Shown in pieces: positions 26,895 through 35,532 of a stretch of 64,000 bases of DNA. Both the position numbers and the translations under genes were made by a program. Position 1 is the stretch's first letter. Each line of letters starts with the position of its first letter. Under the pieces are notes generated by a model, which did not search any database, was not told where the DNA came from, and was given only the letters and a program-made list of their open reading frames with translations. Origin of the DNA: Pseudomonadota bacterium (GTDB taxonomy: Bacteria; Pseudomonadota; Gammaproteobacteria; Burkholderiales; Burkholderiaceae_B); contig JAEXRL010000013.1 in assembly GCA_023440825.1 (NCBI GenBank), forward strand, positions 1 through 64,000, written 5' to 3'.

Positions 26895-27500
26895 TTAAAA
26901 TGCCTGTGGATGAGCAATATACGCGAGTTTGTCACGCAGTGCTGCGTCGCTAGTGCAAAAGTAGAGCGGGGCGGCTTGTTTGTAAAGAGGGTGATGCAGA
27001 GGGGGGCCGTGTTCTGGTGTCTGTTCCTGTTCTAGCAGCCAGTCCTCTAAGCTGCCATAGGGGGTGCGTAATTGTTCGATCACCGCGCTTAAGTCGCGTC
27101 CTTGTAATAGTGCAGCGCCTAGATTGGTGTCGAGAAAGAGTCGGCCCTGTGTGCAGAAATACCAGGCTTTGACCTGTTCGATGGCTTGTTCAGTGTGGGT
27201 GTACAAAGTGAGCGCATCCGAGCCGGTATGTACAATGTAGGGGGCGGCATCTAGGCGCACATAGGCGCGTTGCGGCCCATTTTGAATAAACCATTGCCGG
27301 TGCTCATCCATCATATAGTGACGGTTAAAAAAATGCACAATGCTTTGCTTTTCTATGGTCAGGCCAGGACGATGGGCTTGCTCTAACGCTAGGCCGTCTG
27401 GGTGCAGGCGCCATTGGCCTTCTGAGTTTAATGATAGAAAGCCGTAGACATCAGGAACGTTGGGCCATTTGAGCAAAGCCTGAGTGACTTGTTCATCCAT
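26895..27500 (-). CDS. Conserved hypothetical protein, ~200 aa
   Basis: Not recognised. 201 residues, soluble, starting MDEQVTQALLKWPNVPDVYGFLSLNSEG. Visible features: a W-R-L-H motif, YMMDEHRQWFIQNGPQRAYVRLD in the middle, and a late FLDTNLGAAL segment. No membrane helix or cysteine cluster. The protein has the look of a conserved Burkholderiales DUF that reads a metabolite or nucleotide. It overlaps nothing and lies 19 bases ahead of the NUDIX start, so it probably heads that operon. Confidence 0.75.
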   Translation of the reverse strand: MDEQVTQALLKWPNVPDVYGFLSLNSEGQWRLHPDGLALEQAHRPGLTIEKQSIVHFFNRHYMMDEHRQWFIQNGPQRAYVRLDAAPYIVHTGSDALTLYTHTEQAIEQVKAWYFCTQGRLFLDTNLGAALLQGRDLSAVIEQLRTPYGSLEDWLLEQEQTPEHGPPLHHPLYKQAAPLYFCTSDAALRDKLAYIAHPQAF

Positions 27501-27559
27501 AAGCGGGGCAGCAAAAATGAGTTAGCACCGTATTAGTATACGTGCAGGTGCCCGGTGTT

Positions 27560-28009
27560 TCAGTGTTGCCCGAAAAGACAAGGGGGAAGCGGGGTGTCTT
27601 GTAGGGTTTGGGTGATGATGTCGGTACGCCACTGTGCCAGGTCGTGCAGAACCTGCAAACTTGGGGCGATGTCATCCAGCTCACGTAGTAACAAGCGTGC
27701 CAAGAGCGGATAGTTACCTGTCAGACGCTCGAGTTGTAAAAGCGTGGGCATATTTTGCACAGCCTGCAAGAGTGCGGCCTCTTGTCCGGGCAGTGGGCGC
27801 AAATAGACCAGTAGTAGTACGTTGTAGCCCAGTGCTTGGCTATCCAGTTTGATACTGAACTGGCTTAATACGTTTTTTTCCAGGAGCCGTCGGATACGTT
27901 CACTGGTGGATGGAGCGGAAAGTCCTACGCTACTGGCGAGATCTTTCATGGGCATGCGACTGTCTTGGCTAAGTAGCACCAGTATGTGTTTGTCTACGGC
28001 ATCAAGCAT
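27560..28009 (-). CDS. Lrp/AsnC-family transcriptional regulator
   Basis: Feast/famine regulator, 149 aa. The N-terminal helix-turn-helix is LDAVDKHILVLLSQ then MKDLASSVGLSAPSTSERIRRL (about residues 18-40, given in two parts). The C-terminal RAM (ACT-like) domain follows (SIKLDSQALGYNVLLLVYLRPL). I used ATG 28009, which gives the usual Lrp N-terminus; in-frame ATG 28087 would add 26 residues. It is divergent from aspA across a 600-base gap and could regulate aspA or itself. Confidence 0.9.
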   Translation of the reverse strand: MLDAVDKHILVLLSQDSRMPMKDLASSVGLSAPSTSERIRRLLEKNVLSQFSIKLDSQALGYNVLLLVYLRPLPGQEAALLQAVQNMPTLLQLERLTGNYPLLARLLLRELDDIAPSLQVLHDLAQWRTDIITQTLQDTPLPPCLFGQH

Positions 28010-28111
28010 AGTGGGTGGTCGTTTAAGGAGGCGTTGATGTGGTATAGCATGATGTGGCGCTGCCCATCTACCTTGCTGCAATGACATCACTAAAATAAGC
28101 CCCTGACTTGT

Positions 28112-28149
28112 AAAACCTGAGATGTCCTCAGTTAAAAGTGACAGGTTTT
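28112..28149. repeat. Nested inverted repeats between lrp-type gene and aspA
   Basis: AAAACCTG (28112-28119) and CAGGTTTT (28142-28149) are perfect complements. Inside, CTGAG-ATGTC-CTCAG (28117-28131) is another perfect repeat sharing the first arm. The location close to the Lrp-type start suggests an operator region. Confidence 0.4.
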
Positions 28150-28624
28150 GTGAATCGTTTTGGATAAAATGATGCGCAGTAACAACAAACGCCTGCTTGG
28201 CTCTGTGCCAGTGTAAACAGCTGGAAAAAAGCGGAATCTGCCTATTACCGCCTTTTTCAGACTACTATAGAGAGCTTCGGACTGGGCCGCTAAGGGTGGC
28301 CAAGTATGGATTTATAGGCTTAGAAGCAAGAAACATGCGGGGCGCGAACCCTGTGGTCGTACAATATGTATATGGCTATGTAAACGTATGCATAGCGACG
28401 ACAGGTATGCAAGCGCGCCAGTAGCTTGCTTGAGGTGATAGAAGTGCTGCCAGTATCCTGGTGTGCAAGTCAGACAGAAGCTCTGATACTACCCGTATAC
28501 AGATTATTTTTCTGAACCTAAAGCCCTGCATTGCTGTTATGGCCGCAGGGCTTTTGTGCGTGAAAGCCTGTACAGGAAACAAATCCACAGAGATATTTTT
28601 GCTATTTAAGGAAAATTAGGAATT
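28150..28624 (+). other. Long structured intergenic region ahead of aspA
   Basis: About 475 bases without a credible protein gene. Local perfect stems follow one another: GCTATG/CATAGC (~28373-28394), GCAAGC/GCTTGC (~28409-28429), TCAGA/TCTGA (~28473-28489). At the end a terminator-like hairpin AAAGCCCTGC / GCAGGGCTTT (28520-28554) plus TTTTG lies 70 bases before aspA. That layout could be a small RNA ending at the hairpin, or an attenuated aspA leader. I saw no tmRNA, RNase P, SRP or 6S hallmark. An AAGG ribosome site precedes the aspA ATG. Confidence 0.4.
28520..28555 (+). terminator. Terminator-like hairpin in aspA upstream region
   Basis: A perfect 10-base stem (AAAGCCCTGC/GCAGGGCTTT) with a 15-base loop, followed by TTTTG. 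Because it lies before aspA in the same direction, it must end an upstream transcript or act as an attenuator. Confidence 0.6.
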
Positions 28625-30037
28625 ATGAGTCAGTTCCGTACCGAACATGATTTGTTAGGTGACCGCGAGGTGCCTAATGAGGCTTATTATGGTGTGCACA
28701 CGTTACGCGCGAAAGAGAACTTTCACATCACAGGTACCCCAATTTCTACCTATCCGGAACTGATTAACGCTTTGGCTATGGTGAAACAGGCAGCTGCTGA
28801 AGCGAATTATCAGCTGGGTCACTTAAGTGAAGCCAAGCGCAATGCGATTGTCACTGCCTGTAAAGCCATAGTGGAAGGCGCGTTGCACGATCAGTTCGTG
28901 GTAGATGTGATACAAGGTGGGGCAGGTACTTCCACCAATATGAATGCGAATGAAGTGATTTGCAACCTTGCTTTAGAGAGCATGGGCCATAAGCGGGGCG
29001 AGTATCAGTACTTGCACCCGAATGAAGACGTCAATATGGCACAAAGTACCAATGATGTGTATCCAACGGCCTTGCATTTGGCCGTGTATCGCTCACTGGA
29101 CTCTGTGTTTGAGGCGATGGCGATTTTGCGTGATGCCTTTTTGAACAAGGCCAGCGAGTTTACTGACCATTTGAAGTTAGGGCGCACACAATTGCAAGAT
29201 GCTGTGCCCATGACTTTGGGGCAAGAGTTTAAGGCTTTTGCGGTCAGTATTAATGAGGATATCGTACGCTTGAAGCAATCTCGCGAGTTAATGTGCGAGG
29301 TTAATTTGGGCGGTACTGCCATTGGTACCGGCATTTGCACGCACCCCGCTTATACACAGTTGGCGGTACAAGAGCTGGCCAAGATTTCTGAGGTGCCTTT
29401 TGTATCCTCAGCCGATCTGATTGAAGCTACTCAGGATTGCGGTGGCTTCTTGCACGTGTCGGGCGTATTAAAGCGTGCAGCAGTAAAGCTGTCGAAAATA
29501 TGCAATGACTTGCGCTTGTTATCCAGTGGACCACGCGCTGGTTTTGGTGAGATTAACTTGCCTGCTGTACAGGCCGGCTCGTCCATCATGCCAGGTAAAG
29601 TGAATCCGGTGATCCCCGAGGTAGTGAATCAGGTAGCCTTCGAGATTATTGGTGCGGACGCAACGGTAACGATGGCGACTGAAGGTGGTCAGTTGCAGCT
29701 TAATGCTTTTGAGCCTGTGATTGGTCATTCTTTGTTGCGTAGCATGCGCTTACTGACCAATGCGTGCAGCACATTAACCGAATTTTGCGTGACCGGAATT
29801 ACGGCCAACCGCGAATGTCTGGAGCAAAATATTGAGCGCTCTATAGCATTGGTGGCGGCGTTAAATCCTTATATCGGTTATAAAGCAGCGACTGCTGTAG
29901 CGGCCGAGGCATTCAAAACAAATCGTAATATTCGCGATGTTTTGTTAGAGCAGGGGCTGATGAGCGAGGCCGAGCTGAATGAAGCGCTACGTGCTGATCA
30001 ATTGATCCAGCCGCGCGAGTTGTGCGTCAGGAAATAA
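28625..30037 (+). CDS. aspA: Aspartate ammonia-lyase
   Basis: Converts L-aspartate to fumarate and ammonia, feeding amino-acid carbon into the TCA cycle. Fumarase/aspartase signature GSSIMPGKVNPVIPEVVNQ (about residues 319-337); substrate-site segments GRTQLQDAVP and TSTNMNANEV. 470 aa, full length, start backed by AAGGAAAATTAGG. It stands alone, preceded by a long structured gap and followed by two hairpins. Confidence 0.95.
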   Translation: MSQFRTEHDLLGDREVPNEAYYGVHTLRAKENFHITGTPISTYPELINALAMVKQAAAEANYQLGHLSEAKRNAIVTACKAIVEGALHDQFVVDVIQGGAGTSTNMNANEVICNLALESMGHKRGEYQYLHPNEDVNMAQSTNDVYPTALHLAVYRSLDSVFEAMAILRDAFLNKASEFTDHLKLGRTQLQDAVPMTLGQEFKAFAVSINEDIVRLKQSRELMCEVNLGGTAIGTGICTHPAYTQLAVQELAKISEVPFVSSADLIEATQDCGGFLHVSGVLKRAAVKLSKICNDLRLLSSGPRAGFGEINLPAVQAGSSIMPGKVNPVIPEVVNQVAFEIIGADATVTMATEGGQLQLNAFEPVIGHSLLRSMRLLTNACSTLTEFCVTGITANRECLEQNIERSIALVAALNPYIGYKAATAVAAEAFKTNRNIRDVLLEQGLMSEAELNEALRADQLIQPRELCVRK

Positions 30038-30045
30038 ACCCCGTG

Positions 30046-30115
30046 CAAGACGCTTAAACGCGTCTTGATGGTCTGGCGGCAGTATGACTATGGCTGAGCT
30101 TTGCTCAGCCATAGT
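30046..30115 (+). terminator. Hairpins downstream of aspA
   Basis: Two perfect stems: CAAGACGC / GCGTCTTG (30046-30067) and the very strong ACTATGGCTGAGC-TTT-GCTCAGCCATAGT (30087-30115, 13 pairs). Neither has a T-run, so they may protect the aspA mRNA 3' end or terminate with help. The remaining bases to 30237 hold nothing else clear. Confidence 0.5.
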
Positions 30116-30237
30116 GCCGTATAGACCTTATTGTTTGTGCTCATGAGAGGGATTGTCCAGTCTGGGCATCGGGCTGTAAAGCCTGTGCTCGTGAATATCA
30201 GGCATACTGCTTGCTTGTGGATGTAAAGGTGCTGGGT

Positions 30238-30987
30238 ATGGATTTAGTACTGGTGGTGGCCTTGGGCGCAATGCTGGCAGGTTTGGTTCAGGGCATATCG
30301 GGGTTTGCCTTCGGAATGACTGCCATTTCCGTGTGGGCTTGGTTTCTGGACCCTCAGATGGCAGCGGCTTTAGCTGTATTTGGTGCCTGGACAGGGCAAA
30401 TTATCGCTGCGTTCAGTGTGCGTCGTGCGTTCTCCTGGTCTGCCTTAAAGCCTTATTTACTGGGTGGCGTGTGTGGTATTCCCTTGGGGGCGTACTTATT
30501 GCCTTATCTGAATGTGGCTGCTTTTCAGGCCGTGTTGGGGGCTATTTTATTAATCTGGTGCCCACTCATGCTCGGCTCACGATTTTTGCCTGTTGTGCGT
30601 CAGGGCAGCCCCTTGGTGGATGCATTAGTGGGCGCGGCGGGTGGTGTAATGGGAGGCCTAGGTGGGTTTACAGGTGTACTGCCCACCTTATGGTGCACGA
30701 TACAGGCCATGTCTCGCGATCAGCAGCGCCAGATTATTCAAAACTTTAATTTAGCGACGCTGTCTGTCACGATGCTAGTGTATGTGGGCAGTGGAAAAAT
30801 TACTCTGAACCTGCTGCCCTACCTTGGCATTGTGGCAGTGGCTGTACTTATTCCGGTACTGCTGGGTGGACGTATTTATGTCGGTCTTAGTGAGCAGCAG
30901 TTTCGTAAGCTTGTGCTTAGTTTATTGACCTTGTCAGGCGTGGCCTTGCTGGCGGCAAGTGTACCTGTTTTGTTAAGCGGGTATTAG
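30238..30987 (+). CDS. TauE/SafE-family membrane transporter
   Basis: 249-residue, roughly eight-helix permease of the TauE/SafE (sulfite/organosulfonate exporter) family. Two repeated halves open with GLVQGISGFAFGMTA and GAAGGVMGGLGGFTG. Start ATG 30238 is preferred; the longer frame requires a TTG at 30211. Substrate is unknown. Its stop overlaps the convergent HPP-CBS gene by 4 bases. Confidence 0.88.
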   Translation: MDLVLVVALGAMLAGLVQGISGFAFGMTAISVWAWFLDPQMAAALAVFGAWTGQIIAAFSVRRAFSWSALKPYLLGGVCGIPLGAYLLPYLNVAAFQAVLGAILLIWCPLMLGSRFLPVVRQGSPLVDALVGAAGGVMGGLGGFTGVLPTLWCTIQAMSRDQQRQIIQNFNLATLSVTMLVYVGSGKITLNLLPYLGIVAVAVLIPVLLGGRIYVGLSEQQFRKLVLSLLTLSGVALLAASVPVLLSGY

Positions 30988-32141
30988 TGTTCGTCCTGCC
31001 TTTCGTCGTAGGGATCAGGTCGTAAGATGTCATAGAGCGCCACCATTAAATCCGACTGAGTAATCAGTCCTAGGTAATGACCATATTCATCGACCACAGG
31101 TAAATGGCGATGTTTTTCGTGGCTAAATAAGGGAATCAGCTCGGTGATGGAGTGCTCGCCCTGGGCGCATAAAGCCGGGCTGCTCATGATGTCGGCCACC
31201 ACGGGCACGGAACGCTTATCGCGTCTGGTTTGTACAAAGTGACGTAAACGCTGACGCAGTCCTTGCTGATCTTGTAAGTTGAGGCGACGCAAAAAGTCGG
31301 CCTGAGTCAGAATACCGATTACTTTTTTCTGCTTATCCAGTACTGCTAGCGCCTTGGTGTTGTGCTCTTGCAAGATTGCCCAAGCCTCTTCCAAGCTCGT
31401 GTCTGCGTACGTGTATGGGGCATTTGCATTCATCAGGGCAGAGCAGTGCTTAGTCCCTAGATTACGTTGAAAAGCAATGGTGTGCACATAACTGAGTAGT
31501 TTTTGCAGATCCTCGCGACTGACGTTCAGGCTTTGCTTATAGTATTCCAGTGCAGCATCAAAATCGGCGTCAGTAAAGCGTTCGGGTTTATGGACGGGGG
31601 GGACTGTTTGCTTGGTTTTGTACCAAGCAGGGTAAGGGACACCTGTAAGGTTGTTATAAAGCACCGCTAGCACGAGCAAAATACTGGAGTCGGTCAGTAC
31701 GGGGAAAAGGGCAAAGTTAAAGTCATGTATGCCATGCAAAGCCGGAAAAATAGACATGGCTACACTGGGAGGATGCACGCTGCGGCTCAGCAGCATGAGT
31801 CCCATGCTCAGGCTACCAGCCAAAGTCAGCGCCAATATGGTGCTGGGTATCCAGCGGGCACAGCAAATGCCGATGAGTACGGACAGCGTATTACCGACCA
31901 ACACATTCCAAGGTTGCGCTAAGGGGCTACTAGGCACTAGAAATAGTAGCAAAGCACTGGCTCCAAACGAGGCTACCAGCCAGTGATGCGTGCTGGCGTA
32001 ATTGGCTAGGTGCAAGCTGATAAATGAGGTGCACAGTAAAGCCAGTGTGGCTCCTAAAGTGGCACGTAACATCTCCCGGCGAGCAATGGGCAAGGAGTGT
32101 GGGTGCAAGCTGCGTAGAAGACGTTGCAGTAAGTCGGACAT
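30984..32141 (-). CDS. HPP-family membrane protein with CBS pair
   Basis: 385 residues. The N-terminal four-helix HPP domain includes SFGASALLLFLVPSSPLAQPWN-type region and the family HPPSVAMS motif (about residues 123-130). The C-terminal half has two CBS repeats (about 240-295 and 315-375). HPP proteins are linked to nitrite or anion transport in cyanobacteria and plastids; here CBS domains suggest adenylate sensing. murI ends 5 bases upstream on the same strand. Confidence 0.87.
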   Translation of the reverse strand: MSDLLQRLLRSLHPHSLPIARREMLRATLGATLALLCTSFISLHLANYASTHHWLVASFGASALLLFLVPSSPLAQPWNVLVGNTLSVLIGICCARWIPSTILALTLAGSLSMGLMLLSRSVHPPSVAMSIFPALHGIHDFNFALFPVLTDSSILLVLAVLYNNLTGVPYPAWYKTKQTVPPVHKPERFTDADFDAALEYYKQSLNVSREDLQKLLSYVHTIAFQRNLGTKHCSALMNANAPYTYADTSLEEAWAILQEHNTKALAVLDKQKKVIGILTQADFLRRLNLQDQQGLRQRLRHFVQTRRDKRSVPVVADIMSSPALCAQGEHSITELIPLFSHEKHRHLPVVDEYGHYLGLITQSDLMVALYDILRPDPYDERQDEH

Positions 32142-32146
32142 GATTT

Positions 32147-32992
32147 TTATGACGTCACGGCCAATTTTTTTGGCAAGAGCGGTTCGGGTAAAGTGTGCAC
32201 GATTTGTTCAGGGTCTTGCAGGTATTGCCGTAAAATGTGCTTATTATGCGAGGCACTGGTCCACATGTGTAAGGTACCACTATTACCCGATACGCTGTGC
32301 GCCTGAATGTGCGCAAGACGACGCTGCACTTGGGCAGCGACAGCCTGGGAAGGCTCAATAATATGCATAGGACCTGTAATGGCTCGAATCTGAGGAAGCA
32401 GGAACGGATAATGTGTGCAGCCCAAGATCAGTGTGTCGGCCTTTTGCTCCAGTGCGGGTGCTAATTTTTTGTGTAAGTACTGCTGAATGCCAGAGTGCTC
32501 AAGTTGCCCCGCTTCAACCAGTTCGGCTAGGCCAGGGCAGGGAATGAGCAATATCTGTTTTCCACTAGCGTAACGTTCACACAGGTTTTCGATTTGTTGA
32601 CTCGCTACAGTGCGAGCAGTTGCCATGAGCGCAATAATTCCATTTTTACTCTGCTGAGCAGCAGGTTTAATGGCGGGCTCGATAGCGATGATAGGTAGCG
32701 TGTATAGGCTTCGCAGTACAGTAGCCGCCACGACACTAGCCGTATTGCATGCGATAACTATGGCTTTGCAGCCTTGGCTAAGCAAAAAATTAATAATTTG
32801 CTGACTACGCGCCTGTATCCACTCTGTGCTTTTATCACCATAGGGCGCATAGCCTGAATCGGCCACATAAATAAGGTGTTCGTGAGGTAGGGCACGACGT
32901 ATGGAGCGCAGCACAGATAAGCCGCCTACCCCAGAATCAAAAATACCAATGGCCGCTTGTTCAGGTGCCATTAGGTGGCTACTTGGGATCAT
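32147..32992 (-). CDS. murI: Glutamate racemase
   Basis: Makes D-glutamate for peptidoglycan. IGIFDSGVGGLSVLR, YVADSGYAPYG, the first catalytic Cys in ACNTASVVA and the second in LGCTHYPFLLP are all present. I chose ATG 32992 (MIPSSHLMAPEQ); ATG 32971 (MAPEQAAIG) is equally possible, and a TTG at 33019 less so. No ribosome site decides it. Confidence 0.94.
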   Translation of the reverse strand: MIPSSHLMAPEQAAIGIFDSGVGGLSVLRSIRRALPHEHLIYVADSGYAPYGDKSTEWIQARSQQIINFLLSQGCKAIVIACNTASVVAATVLRSLYTLPIIAIEPAIKPAAQQSKNGIIALMATARTVASQQIENLCERYASGKQILLIPCPGLAELVEAGQLEHSGIQQYLHKKLAPALEQKADTLILGCTHYPFLLPQIRAITGPMHIIEPSQAVAAQVQRRLAHIQAHSVSGNSGTLHMWTSASHNKHILRQYLQDPEQIVHTLPEPLLPKKLAVTS

Positions 32993-33030
32993 GGAAAAAT
33001 CTAGAAAGGGTCGCGACAATAAGCGGTATT

Positions 33031-33052
33031 ATCAAACTTTTAATGGTTTGAT
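33031..33052. promoter_or_regulatory. Inverted repeat upstream of murI
   Basis: ATCAAAC-TTTTAATG-GTTTGAT, a perfect 7+7 repeat 39 bases ahead of the murI ATG and 71 bases after the solute-binding-like gene. Could be an operator or the end of the upstream transcript; no T-run on the minus strand. Confidence 0.35.
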
Positions 33053-33122
33053 TCCAGTCTGTGGATCAAATACTACTGATGGCAATGAGGTGCGCGTAGC
33101 TACAGACTGGCAGGGCGGCGGT

Positions 33123-33869
33123 TTAGTCGCTCATAGACGTTAGGGGAGCGACCGACGCCCCTTCAATACTATGTCGCAACAGAGCATCAGCCACAAAACC
33201 ACTGCTTTTCATTTCTTCAACAAAGTGGCGTAAATATTCGCTGGCTGCGAGGCCGCGTTGCTTGTGGATACCCATGGCTTGCTGAATGATCATGAAGCGT
33301 CCCGGTAGTAAGCGTAGGCCGCCAAAGCGTTTGGCATCTGCTTGCAGTTGTTGCTTGACACCAGCAGCTACGTCGTGGCCATGTTCTAGAAAATAACTGA
33401 CGACGGCAGGGGAGGTTGGGGCACGTTCCAAAGTGGCCTGTTTAATATTACGGCTTAGGTAAAGGTCGTAAGCGCTACCCTTACCAACCGTGATGCGGTG
33501 TTTGGCATCGTCCACATCGGCATTGTCTTGTAGGGGAGAGTCTTGCTTTACCAAATAAGCGCCTTCTATGTGTATATAGGCGTCGGTAAAGTTAATGTCC
33601 TGGCCGCGCTTGGGATCTATCGCGAAAAATCCAAAATCAGCCAGCTGATTTTCTACCGCTTCCACGGATTTGCCAGCTGAGTCCCACACTACAAGCTCCA
33701 GAGGCAGTTGCAGGCGATGAGCAAGTTCATGCGCTAGGTCAACAGACACGCCGTAGGCTTTGCCGGTATCCGGGTCACGTCCAGCCAAAATAGGATTACC
33801 CAGATTAATTGAGGCACGTAATACCCCTTTGGGGGCGAAAGCTTGAATGAGTTCAGGGCTAAGAGTCAT
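33123..33869 (-). CDS. Solute-binding (type 3) protein lacking a signal peptide
   Basis: 248 residues with the SBP_bac_3 fold of amino-acid binding proteins: GVLRASINLGNPILAGRD, then YGVSVDLAHELAHRLQLP and QLADFGFFAIDPKRG (the last with the usual D-F-x-x-x-x-x-x-P-x-R-x-x-x-F pattern). Unlike transport receptors it starts directly at the fold with no signal peptide or lipobox and has no permease/ATPase genes beside it. It may be a cytosolic ligand-binding protein. Function unknown. Confidence 0.82.
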   Translation of the reverse strand: MTLSPELIQAFAPKGVLRASINLGNPILAGRDPDTGKAYGVSVDLAHELAHRLQLPLELVVWDSAGKSVEAVENQLADFGFFAIDPKRGQDINFTDAYIHIEGAYLVKQDSPLQDNADVDDAKHRITVGKGSAYDLYLSRNIKQATLERAPTSPAVVSYFLEHGHDVAAGVKQQLQADAKRFGGLRLLPGRFMIIQQAMGIHKQRGLAASEYLRHFVEEMKSSGFVADALLRHSIEGASVAPLTSMSD

Positions 33870-34377
33870 AGTGCAAAACAGTGGTGAAAGGGGTTCAGTC
33901 GTGTTTCGTAGTCACAGCGCTAAAGCGAACAGAATGACTGATCTACACTTTACCAGTTATGGCTTGTTCTGTGGTTTATCGTGTCTGTCATCAGCCAGTG
34001 CTGTCTTTAGCTGTTCTTGATGCAAGGCTAATGCAGCGAATGAAAAGGGAGACGGTAAAGGAATGCAGGCACTCATGCCCAGTGCCACATCAAAGAGCAC
34101 ATGGGTGAAAGAAGCGCGTGATTGATCACTATTTTGTTGTGATACAGACTGGGGGCGTGCTGATTTTATACTAAGCTCCTGAGCGTGATGGTGGGCCGCG
34201 TAACAATAATAGCGACGAAGTAAAAACAAAAAAGTATTTACTAATGCGGTATGACTACATGCCAAGTAGTTGTTTGACCGGTGATCTACGGCCTTACTAG
34301 ACTAAGTGGACTCTGTATTCCGCGTCGTGGCCTGCCTTGATGGCTGCTCTTGAGGCGGTCATTTCTATGAGGTTGTT
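33870..34377 (-). other. Gap between solute-binding-like gene and ssuD
   Basis: About 500 bases with no convincing gene. A 102-codon minus-strand frame at 33957-34265 needs a TTG start, has no ribosome site and no recognisable family, so I do not call it a gene, though a small His/Ser-rich protein cannot be ruled out. Promoters for the two divergent neighbours must lie here; no clear consensus pair was seen. Confidence 0.35.
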
Positions 34378-35532
34378 ATGAGTGAAGTTACTAGCACACC
34401 AGAGGTTTTCTGGTTTTTACCCACCTCGGGAGATACGCGTTATTTGGGTAAGTCAGATTTTGGCCGAGCCCCAAGCTTGGATTATTTGAAAAATATTGCG
34501 ACGACCAGTGAATATCTGGGGTATGACGGCTTGTTAATTCCCACGGGTAGTTCGTGCCTAGACCCTTGGGTGGTGGCCTCCAGTCTGGTGCATGTTACGC
34601 AACGGATTAAGTTGCTGGTCGCCTTACGTACATCTTTGGGCTTGCCGGTTCCCAGTGCTCGGCAAGCCGCCACGTTGGATCAGGCCTTGCACGGACGTTT
34701 ATTGCTAAATGTGGTGCCAGGCGGTGATCGACGCGAACTGGCCGCAGATGGGGTGTTTCTAGAGCACGACGAGCGCTATGCGGCTGCCCATGAGTTCTTG
34801 ACTATTTGGCGGCGTTTATTGTCCGGAGAGCGAGTGGATTTTGAAGGTAAGCATTATCGTGTTCAGGGGGCAAAGAACTATTACGAGCCTGTACAAAAGC
34901 CGTATCCACCTTTGTATTTCGGTGGTTCGTCAGATGCGGCGCATGACTTGGCGGCTGAACATGTGGACGCTTATCTAAGCTGGGGCGAGCCACCGGCAGC
35001 AGTTGCAGAAAAAATTCAGGATGTGCGTGCTCGCGCGGCAGCTTTAGGCCGTACTGTGCAGTTTGGTTTACGCCTACATGTGATTGTGCGTGAAACACGT
35101 GATGAAGCATGGGCAGCGGCCGATAAACTAATTAGTCATTTAAGCGATGCACAGATTGCTGCGGCTCAGCAAAACTACGCAGGCATGGACTCGGTAGGCC
35201 AGGCACGTATGGCCGCTTTACATGGAGGGCAGCGGGATCAGTTGGAGGTGGCTCCTGATCTGTGGGCGGGAGTGGGTTTAGTGCGTGGTGGAGCGGGTAC
35301 GGCCTTAGTGGGCGATCCCGAAACGGTAGCTCTACGTTTACGAGAATATCAGGAGTTGGGCGTGAACACTTTCGTTTTATCCGGCTATCCGCATCTTGAA
35401 GAAGCCTATCGTTTCGCCGAGCTGGTTTTTCCTCTCTTGGGTAAACAGGCGGTTACCTTGAAAGACACTGTGCAGACCGGAGGGGCTTTTGATGTGCGTG
35501 CGGCACCGCAGGTAGCGGTGGCAGCTAGTTAG
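34378..35532 (+). CDS. ssuD: FMNH2-dependent alkanesulfonate monooxygenase
   Basis: Releases sulfite from alkanesulfonates using FMNH2 and O2. 384 aa, luciferase-like TIM barrel: FWFLPTSGDTRYLG at the start, the NVVPGGDRRELAADG region (about 112-125), RVQGAKNYYEPVQKPYPP, and LSGYPHLEEAYRF near the end. Family length and motifs match SsuD closely. Neither ssuE (reductase) nor ssuABC is in the window, so the partner genes are elsewhere. It converges on jetD with an 8-base overlap. Confidence 0.92.
   Translation: MSEVTSTPEVFWFLPTSGDTRYLGKSDFGRAPSLDYLKNIATTSEYLGYDGLLIPTGSSCLDPWVVASSLVHVTQRIKLLVALRTSLGLPVPSARQAATLDQALHGRLLLNVVPGGDRRELAADGVFLEHDERYAAAHEFLTIWRRLLSGERVDFEGKHYRVQGAKNYYEPVQKPYPPLYFGGSSDAAHDLAAEHVDAYLSWGEPPAAVAEKIQDVRARAAALGRTVQFGLRLHVIVRETRDEAWAAADKLISHLSDAQIAAAQQNYAGMDSVGQARMAALHGGQRDQLEVAPDLWAGVGLVRGGAGTALVGDPETVALRLREYQELGVNTFVLSGYPHLEEAYRFAELVFPLLGKQAVTLKDTVQTGGAFDVRAAPQVAVAAS

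Noticed and set aside
28150..28560. tmRNA, RNase P RNA, 6S RNA or SRP RNA before aspA.
   Set aside because: None of their hallmark sequences (resume tag, GAGGAAAGTCCGGGC core, 6S bulge, GGUCAGGUCC...AAGGAAGCAGCC loop) can be found.
33957..34265. 102-codon minus-strand ORF.
   Set aside because: Needs a TTG start, lacks a ribosome site and has no recognisable family; left as possible only.
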